DNA from: Nephrocerus scutellatus
Taxonomy: Eukaryota; Arthropoda; Insecta; Diptera; Pipunculidae
DNA: 64,000 nt
Reading direction: 5' to 3'
Assembly (NCBI GenBank): GCA_947095585.1
Contig: OX352762.1
Span: 9,775,969-9,839,968, forward strand
Shown here: piece after piece, positions 56,598 to 64,000 of the stretch
How positions within the stretch are numbered: the stretch's first letter is position 1
Layout: each line of letters opens with the position of its first letter
Position numbers and translations under genes: made by a program
Notes under the pieces: model-generated
What the model saw: the letters and a program-made list of their open reading frames with translations, nothing else
Database searches by the model: none
Told to the model about the DNA's origin: nothing

Positions 56598-59480
56598 AAC
56601 AACTTATGAATACTTTAACCATCATCCTTCAAGAACTTGTTAACGGCTAATTTGAACGCCTGCAGATTATAAGATTCTGGAAACACGTGTTCGACCAATT
56701 GATTCCACATCGAAGATACTCTAGGAAAAAAGGAGGATTTAAAGTGTTGGGTTCTACATGAAAAAAGTTTTAAGGCAAATCTATGTTGATTGCACCTTAA
56801 ACGAGTGTTTACGTTACTGAGAAAAGGCCCAGGAACTAGAGAACGGGTTTCTAAAGAACATTTACCGTTGTAAAATTTATAGAAAACAGATAAAGCTCCT
56901 ACATTTCGTCTGTGCTCCAAAGTATCAAGAGACGAAGTAATGGTTACATCGTTTATCAAACGGATAACTCTATTCTGAACACCATCAAGATGAACCAAAT
57001 ACGATCTTGGAGCACCACCCCACACATATGAATTAAATTCTAAAATTGGTCTAACATAAGATTTATATAATCTTAACACTTCAGAGGGAGTGAAGTAGAA
57101 GTTACAACGTCTTATGAAGCCTAAACATTGGCTAGCTCTTTTTGAAATTTCATAAATATGTTCTTTCCAAGAAAGATCACTTGATACTTTTAAACCTAAC
57201 AACTTAAGTGAATCAGATCTCGCAATAGAGGTACCATTAATAACAGGAGGAACATAATGTTGAGTTGTCTTCTGAGAAAAAAGGCAAGACTGGAATTTAT
57301 TTGGGTTAAATTCTACTCTGTTAGAAATGCCCCAATCAAGAATGATTTGAATATTAGACAGAATAGTCAAATTCATTAATTCACGCGAACCATTCAAGCG
57401 AGAATTGCATTCTTTTTGATTGTCAAACTCAATGGAGGCCGATAGTGTTGTATCATCATCAGAGACAAGGATGATCCTTGAGGCACGCCAGCATTGATCC
57501 CATGTGAATCTGAAGATATACCATTTAATACAACTTTTATTTTACGGTTCCATAAATAATTCTCAATCCATGTAATGAGAGAGGAGTGTAAATTCAGCGC
57601 ACGAATCTTATTAATAAGACAATCATGCCATACTCTATCAAAAGCTTTAGCAATATCTAAGGAAACAACGCTTGATTCACCTAGGTTTTCAATGCTTCGC
57701 TCCAAACAATGAGTCATGCACGTCATTAGTTCGCCTGAAGATCGATTTTTACGAAATCCATACTGAACATCGGATAAAAGAACATTCGAATCCAGATAGT
57801 TCATTAGTCTGAAATTAACGATAGATTCCATTACCTTCGATAGAACCGACAACAAAGCAATAGGTCGGTAGTTCGTAGGTGCCGATTTATCACCTTTTTT
57901 CGGAACGGGTTGAATATTTGCTATTTTCCAAAATGATGGAAAAACACCTGTCTTCATTGAGAGATGAAACAATTTGCTAAGCGGTTTTGCCAAAGTATGA
58001 TGACAACTTTTCAATACTAATGGCGGAATACCGTCGGGGCCAGTCGCTTTATTGGGGTCAAGTTCTTTCAGAATCTTTGAAACAACCCGTTTCCGAAAAT
58101 AGATTTTAGACATACCTGGGCCTAGATTCGGGAGAATTTGGGGGCTTTGATTAGTTATAGGAAGAGTAGACGCACCAGCGAAATGAGAAGCTAAGAGATT
58201 AGCTTTCTCAATATTAGTTCTATAATGAATACCATTATGAAATAAAGAAGGAATAGACGAAGTATTGTCTGCAAAGTTTCTTTTAACCAATGCAGCAAAC
58301 GACCAAAAGCTTCGACTGTTTGAATCAGAATCCAATATTTTTCGCATGCTATCTCGAATCTTAAGGTCATATATTATTTTGGACCTTTTCAATATAGCGT
58401 TTGATCTGTTTCTAGCTATTCGAAACTTTACAAGGTTTTCTTCAGAAGTGCAATTAACGTAGTCCAAATGGGCTGCTTTTTTACACGCGACTGCTGACCT
58501 GCAATGTTCGTTAAACCATTTATTTTTAGGAGTATTTTTCTTTTTAAATGAAGAAGGAATGCAATTTTTCATTCCTAGCAAAATGGTTGACGTGATAAGT
58601 TGTGATGCTTCATTAGCATTATTGCTGAAAAAACAGGTTGACCAATCAAATGAGCTATAAAATTGGTTCAGGAGCTCCCAGTTAGCATTTTTATAGTGCC
58701 AGAGTAGCCTTTTACTTGTAGTCTCTATAAGGGCTGGTGATATTGAAAATTTGGCAACTATCAAAGCATGGTCAGAAAGACCTAATGGAGCAGATACATC
58801 AATTGAATATTTATCAGGCATAGTTGTAAGAAATAAATCTAAAAGGTGAGGTGATTGACCAGTAGTATCGGGATACCTAGTTGGCTTATCAACGAGTTGG
58901 GTGAAAAGATTAACATTTGAAAATAGTTCTGCGGTTTCACCTGATCGATCTCTACCATTCGAATAGGTCAACCATGAATCATTGTGGACATTAAAATCAC
59001 CCAAGACTACCAATTCTGATGTTGGTGATGATTTGTAAATCTTGTCTATTGTGTCTGATAAGTAATTAAACTCAATATTAGTGTCATCAGGTGACAAATT
59101 AGGACTACGATAAAGGGAACAAATAAATATCGAATGGTTTGAAATTACAATTTCAATCCATATCGTATTGAACATTGGATTACTGTTTGGAATATTAAAA
59201 TTAGGTACACTAAAACTGATGTCTTCTCGTATAAATAAAATAACCCCACGATGAGGAACCAAACAGTCGACACGAGAATACCCCTGACATTGAAAATCAT
59301 TTGGGGTACCCATATAAGAGGCCTGCGTTTCACATAAACTTAGAACCGCAGGTTTATTCGCGTCAAGATGAGCTACGATCGAATTGAAATTTCTTTTAAT
59401 GCCGCGAATATTTGTGAAATGAATTTCAAAATAAGAGTTCATTTTACAAATTAAAAATACCGAACCCGTCAAGATGATGA
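56555..59480 (-). mobile_element. CR1/Jockey-group LINE, nearly complete ORF2, poly(A) tail, RT deletion
   Basis: The minus-strand ORF2 opens at 59472 (or at the internal Met at 59442) and is uninterrupted for 692 codons. The AP endonuclease spans residues about 10-240 (NIRGIKRNF, ETQ at 48-50, VVLGDFNVHND at 155-165, GLSDHALI). RT begins near 470: NKATGPDGIPPLVLK, NYRPIALLSVLSKVME, DIAKAFDRVWHD at 606-617 and GVPQGSSLS at 662-670. Right after GVPQGSSLS the frame shifts and about 60-75 nt are missing, so the stretch up to and including most of the YADD active site is gone; only DDDTTLS remains in the shifted frame. The remaining 260 codons (57397-56615, KLLGLKVSSDLSWKEHI and ALSVFYKFYNGKC) are intact. 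A 39-nt poly(A), a T run on the plus strand (56555-56593), follows 21 nt past the stop. There is no RNase H. The copy is young but catalytically dead. Confidence 0.92.
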
Positions 59481-59950
59481 AAATATACGTAAAATAAGAT
59501 AATAATAATATAAAAAATCAAAAAATATTATAAATAACAATAATAAGAAGAATTTCTACGAACCAACCACTCAACAGTGAAAACGTTACTTATTCGTTTG
59601 TAGTACCAGGCCTAACAAACGAAAAAGGCACGCACAGCTACTGAGACAGAAAGTCAATAAAAATTCTACTTCTGAAAACTACTCAAATAAAATAAAAACT
59701 TGAATAACAATACTTTTTAACGTAACTGCTTTTTTGTGTCTGATTCTTTGGTAACGTTACGATATGATGTCTTTGTTTTGATGGTATTGCTATCAGCAGT
59801 ATCCACGCTTGATGAACAATATTGGAAAACACCTGTAACCGCTTTTCGAGTTCAGCAATTTTTGTCGTTTCGATTTTATTTGACTTCTTTTGTTGATTCA
59901 GTGTGATGATCTTGTCGTTTAAATTATCCAACAGCACCAGACTCTGCGAT
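59481..59950 (-). mobile_element. 5' part of the same LINE: intergenic spacer and ORF1 end
   Basis: The minus strand at 59683-59937 encodes a coiled-coil-like stretch, LLDNLNDKIITLNQQKKSNK then KIAELEKRLQVFSNI, consistent with the C-terminal end of a LINE ORF1. Upstream of it the frame is closed, so the copy appears 5'-truncated around 59950-60080. Confidence 0.5.
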
Positions 59951-60213
59951 TATTAATTGGCTATTGTTTCCGCTTTGGTAAATCTACTCCACTTTTGTTG
60001 ATATTCTTGTTTTTCAAATTACCAATTTGTTCTTTTTAAGATCTTGCTTTCTGTATCGATCTTGACCAATAAATTTAACACTTTTAGATATGAAAAATTA
60101 ATCTTAAAATATTTTAACACAACAATAACTACTGTATGGTATTAAACACAATTTGAAATAATGAAAAAAGGTTATTTTAATTAAAATGAAAATATGAAAA
60201 AATATTTTCAATT

Positions 60214-60287
60214 ATTTGATTCGAACCACGAACCTCCTGCTCAGTAGCCATGCGCATTTCTACCGAGCCATGGCGCCCACAACAAAA
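60214..60287 (-). other. tRNA-like sequence (boxes A and B), probably a tRNA pseudogene or SINE head
   Basis: On the minus strand a box A-like tggctcggtag (60260-60270) and a perfect box B ggttcgaatc (60218-60227) are spaced as in a tRNA. The T stem does not pair well and the acceptor stem is unclear, so a functional tRNA is unlikely. A pol III SINE head or a tRNA relic are alternatives. Confidence 0.35.
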
Positions 60288-60419
60288 TAGCTGTTTTATA
60301 TTACACCGTTCAGACTAAGACTAACCACCAAGTCCCATTAAATTCGTTTGTAACACGCAAAATATTAAAAAGTCTTTTATGAGTTCATTAATGGATGTTT
60401 ATTTTTGAGAAAGTCCGCA

Positions 60420-61930
60420 GAGTTAGGGATCGAGAGAGGTGCTGAAAGCTAATACTACTAGATTTTTACCATCTTATAACCGTTACATTCATGAGCTGAC
60501 AACTAAAATCGAAGACACATTTCGAAGCAAAGATATGTTACTATGCGCCTTCATCGACATCCAAGGCGCTTTCGACAACACTAACTTCGAAGTAATTCAA
60601 ACACAAGCTAGAACCAGGAGAATAGACTCCTCTATCATAGGATGAGTCATGTGCATGCAAGGGGTAGGAAAATTCGAGCCTCATTTGGTGAGGAAACCAT
60701 CACAATAGCGGCAACAAGAGGCTGCCCACAAGGAGGCGTTCTATCACAGCTCTTGTGGCAACTGGTGATAGATCAGTTGTTCGACAGGCTTAAGAATAAT
60801 CTTATAACAAATATTGGCTATGCGGATGATCTAGTCCTAATAGTTCGAGGTAAATTCGAAAGCACGATAACAGAGCGCATGCATGCAGAGGTAGACCTAA
60901 GTGTCAACCCACACAAAATAGTATGCTCCATTTTCACAAAAAGAAAGAGAACAACTCTTCTCGCCCTAAGATTCCAAGGCATAATAGTCCAAATAATGCC
61001 TGAAGCCAAATACCTGGGGGTCATGTTTGACCAAAAACTGGAAAGCGAAATTGTCCTCCAAATCAGATTCAATGATAAAAACAACTAATTTCCAAAGGAA
61101 CTTCTCGGTAAGAGTACCGGACCGTAATAAAGTTGAAAATATCATAAATAACCTCCCCAGTCATCGATCTATTTGGTACACAGACGGATCCAAAAGAAAT
61201 CCAGGAACAGGGGCAGGGGGACCCAGACTTACATTAAGAATACCCCTAGGAAAATCCCCAGCCGTTTTCCAGGCAGAAACAATAGCATTAGAAGCCTGCA
61301 CATTAGAATCTATATGATCTCCGATAGCCAGGCCGCTCTGCTAGCGCTAAAAGGCCCAGTTTTCAATTAAAGAACAACGTGGAGCTGCTACTGCCATCTA
61401 AACGAACTGGCCAAACCCAACAAGTTCATCCTGATGTGGTCTCCAGGCCATTCAGGCATTAATGGGATCGAGACAATAGATCTCTGTGCAAGAGCAGGCG
61501 CGGAAGAGACATAGCCCGAGCCGAGCACTGCCTTCATCAAGAGCCAACTCAAAAACAAGATAAAAGAGTGGGCAAATAACGCCATCTAGTCTGAATGGAA
61601 ATCATCAACTACGATGAGACAACCAAAAAAGATTCTCAAAAACCGACTCAGATCCCTTGTCTGCTACATGACGGGACATGGCCCATTTAAACATTAAACA
61701 GATCGCTGCCGCTTTTGCGGCGAGGCAGAGGAGACGCTAAAACACATACTGTTTACATGTGATGCCCTCACCTGAAAAAGGCTTCAATACCTCAAGGCTC
61801 ACGCAGTTCTATGGCAGAATGCCAGACCTATCGACAGATATATTGGCATTCATAAGAGGACTAAGCCAGCACAAAATGTGGTAGACATTTGGGACGCACA
61901 ATAGACCTTAACGTCGCAATGCACAAGGCT
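60420..61930 (+). mobile_element. RNase H-bearing LINE fragment (RT, RNase H, zinc knuckle), decayed
   Basis: Plus strand: FIDIQGAFDNTNFEVIQ (RT motif A, 60550-60600), RGCPQGGVLSQLLWQLVID (60715-60775), IGYADDLVLIVRG (active site, 60810-60850), SVNPHKIVCSIFTKRKRTT, and AKYLGVMFDQKLES (61000-61040). RNase H follows: SIWYTDGSKRNPGTGAGG (61165-61220), SDSQAALLALKGP (61320-61360), and WSPGHSGINGIETIDL (61435-61490). Then comes CRFCGEAEETLKHILFTC, a CCHC knuckle, at 61705-61760. The active site survives, but stops and frame changes (for example near 60645, 61030 and 61317) break the ORF. The 3' tail contains aacaataataaaaataac at about 61940. This suits the LOA/R1-like group. Confidence 0.87.
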
Positions 61931-61934
61931 TACC

Positions 61935-63105
61935 AGCCCACCAACAATAATAAAAATAACGGTTATTTTAAGGGGAATTCCTACGAGACGCTCAAGAACT
62001 CGAAAGCGGTAAAATCCATTTTTCTTTGTCTTGGATTTAATGCGAATCCGAACAATAAATATTTTAACTTCGCTTTGTGATGGTTTGATACTTTTCTGAG
62101 TCGAGTTCTAATTAAATGATTAGGAGACAAATTCAACGAGTCAGACTCATTAGACTGGTCATGATAAAATTGTTAGGAATTTCTTTTTCCTGGAAAGTTA
62201 TCACTACAAAGGTGTGCTTCAGTTCCATTACGCTTCTCCTGTATTTTCATTCCATCTGTTCGATTGTTTCCGCACGAATTGTTATCAAAAGAAAAACTGT
62301 CTCCTTCTTAGTTCCTTCTCTCAAGGAGTTGACATTTTCTTTTAAAATTTTCAAAAAACAATTCGGTCTGACTTAGGTAATTAAATGTCAGCCAGGAAAA
62401 GGAAACGTATGAGATAGCGAGAAAGAGAGGGAGAGTGTGAGCTGCTCGAACATCCGTATCCGCAACTGAAAGTTTAATTAAACTGCGTTAGAATTTCCTA
62501 CCGCATGCGGTCAGATGGTAGCCCATCCAGCAGCTGCCTTCCTCTATCTTTTTTAACCGTTGCGGAAGAGCCAAGTCCTCTATTAAGGTACCGTGCACAG
62601 CCACATGCCTTGCGCAACATTGATCACCGAAGGGAAACCAAGGAAGGCAAACAACTTCTTCAGGGGAATCGATTTCATTTCATTAATCATTTGGTTGTTT
62701 TCAATGCTTGCCTTGAATTCTTTCTTTCTTTTTGTCCTCACTGCGAAAAACGTGCGATATTTAATGATTGTCCTTTTCTGATTAATTTCTTGTTCAGTGA
62801 GCGGATTATGTTGTTGCCGTTTTTTACGCGTATGCGAGAAAAGTTTACCTGATGTTAGATAAACTTTTTTTGAGGATTATTTTTGATGACTGTTTTTTGT
62901 CGAGAACTTGGTCATGTCACTCTGTTGTTGTTGTTGCCACGCAATCGATACACAGCTCCAAGTTCAATAAACAGATCCATATTTCCGTATATTAGTCCGT
63001 CACTCTGTTTGCCAAAAAAACAATTCCTGGCTCAGTTTGTCAAAATGTTCACCTCAAGATCTTAGAACCCCTATTAATAATATAACCCCTATAAATATAT
63101 GATAT
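61935..63105. other. Unassigned
   Basis: Short frames at 62116-62376 and 62505-62852 (+) have no recognisable pattern. Confidence 0.4.
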
Positions 63106-63110
63106 AATAA

Positions 63111-63776
63111 GTAAGTAATCAAACAAACAAACAAACAAACAGACAAACAAACAGACAAACAAACAAACACACAAACAAACAGACAAGAAACAAATAAACA
63201 AACAGCCAAACAAACAAACAGACAAACAAACAAACATACAAACATACAATCAAACAATCATAGAAACATACAAACAGACAAACATACAAACATACAAACA
63301 TACAAACATACAAACATACAAACATACAACCATACAAACATACAAACAGACAAACATACAAACATACAATCAAACAATCATAGAAACATACAAACAGACA
63401 AACCTACAAACATACAAACATACAAACATACAAACATACAAACATACAAACATACAAACATACAAACATACAAACATACAAACATACAAACATACAAACT
63501 TACAAACATACAAACATACAAACATACAAACATACAAACATACAAACATACAAACATACAAACATACAAACATACAAACATACAAACATACAAACATACA
63601 AACATACAAACATACAAACATACAAACATACAAACATACAAACATACAAACATACAAACATACAAACATACAAACATACAAACATACAAACATACAAACA
63701 TACAATCATAAAAACAAACAAACATACAATCATAAAAACAAACAAACATACAATCATAAAAACATACAAACAAACC
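63111..63776 (+). repeat. AAAC / AACATACA microsatellite
   Basis: The left part (63119-63240) is mostly (AAAC)n with agac variants. From about 63241 the unit becomes the octamer aacataca, almost perfect between 63410 and 63700. Units with 'caatcataaaaa' recur at about 63245-63265, 63368-63388 and 63700-63765. Long Val/Cys/Leu/Phe frames on the minus strand are artefacts. Confidence 0.97.
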
Positions 63777-64000
63777 AGCAATAAGTCAGCAAGCGAGTAT
63801 TTTTGGCTTAATTACATTTCTGTGTTTAGTATGCAAGTGAAGTAAAATCTCCGCAATTCACTTTAAACAAATTAATGACTAATTGCAAACTTCAGTCATT
63901 CACTTCTGTTGCTGGCTAAAGTTCATAGTCAGCTTTATTGTTAACTGAACTGACTTACATTTACCACATGCTCCAGTGTCCCCAATACCTTCGCAACTCT
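63777..64000. other. Unassigned window end
   Basis: AT-rich, with nothing recognised. Confidence 0.4.

Noticed and set aside
63049..63781. Minus-strand cysteine-rich frames (Met-Phe-Val-Cys-Leu repeats) resembling a cysteine-rich protein
   Set aside because: Translation of the AAAC/AACATACA microsatellite; all frames are repetitive and open.

Overview
The window is eukaryotic and almost certainly insect, most likely dipteran. The genes have GT-AG introns, TATA/initiator promoters and AATAAA signals. One is a classic insect single-domain von Willebrand factor type C (SVWC) protein, and the interspersed DNA is made of insect-type elements: non-LTR retrotransposons with AP endonuclease, RT and RNase H, a BEL/Pao piece and a piggyBac piece. 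The DNA is AT-rich and dominated by decayed transposons and tandem repeats; genes are sparse.

Three protein genes are supported. (1) 11500-12861 (-) encodes an intact 453-residue secreted protein of unrecognised family, with a helical N-terminal half and a beta-rich, cysteine-bearing C-terminal domain, and a TATA plus TCAGTT core promoter at about 12972-13002. (2) 48888-50453 (-) is a diverged paralogue carrying a single in-frame TAA, either a young pseudogene or a readthrough gene. (3) 40054-40489 (+) is a three-exon, 105-residue secreted SVWC protein with eight cysteines, a TATA box and a poly(A) signal. Its exons are too short to show up as long open frames.

The rest, left to right. 1.6-10.4 kb holds decayed minus-strand LINE copies ('family A', with an endonuclease of the type often annotated craniofacial-development-protein-2-like) and an RNase H bearing LINE. 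10.4-11.3 kb is a dispersed non-autonomous repeat ('repeat H'), met again at 46.5, 48.4, 50.7, 52.5 and 53.3 kb. 14-17.3 kb is a nest of LINE A, an RNase H LINE and a BEL/Pao pol fragment. 19.6-22.0 kb is the longest LINE A copy, and 22.9-24.4 kb a Jockey/CR1-like LINE. 27.7-29.9 kb is two large (GGTCTT)n arrays separated by a 517-bp block that recurs at 31.7-32.2 kb. 32.8-35.25 kb is a satellite with higher-order structure. 36.1-36.7 kb is a piggyBac remnant. 37.2-39.8 kb is an RNase H LINE whose 3' end is tandemly repeated five times. 40.9-43.4 and 46.9-48.4 kb are further LINE fragments. 54.0-54.7 kb is a C/A-rich minisatellite. 56.6-59.9 kb is a nearly complete CR1/Jockey-group LINE with a poly(A) tail but a deletion in the RT core. 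60.4-61.9 kb is another RNase H LINE, and 63.1-63.8 kb an AAAC/AACATACA microsatellite.

No prokaryotic features, CRISPR arrays or rRNA genes were seen. No pathway links the genes, but all three encode secreted proteins. The most unusual signals are the duplicated block between the hexamer arrays, the 684-bp satellite higher-order repeat, the tandem LINE tail abutting the SVWC promoter, and the interrupted second paralogue.
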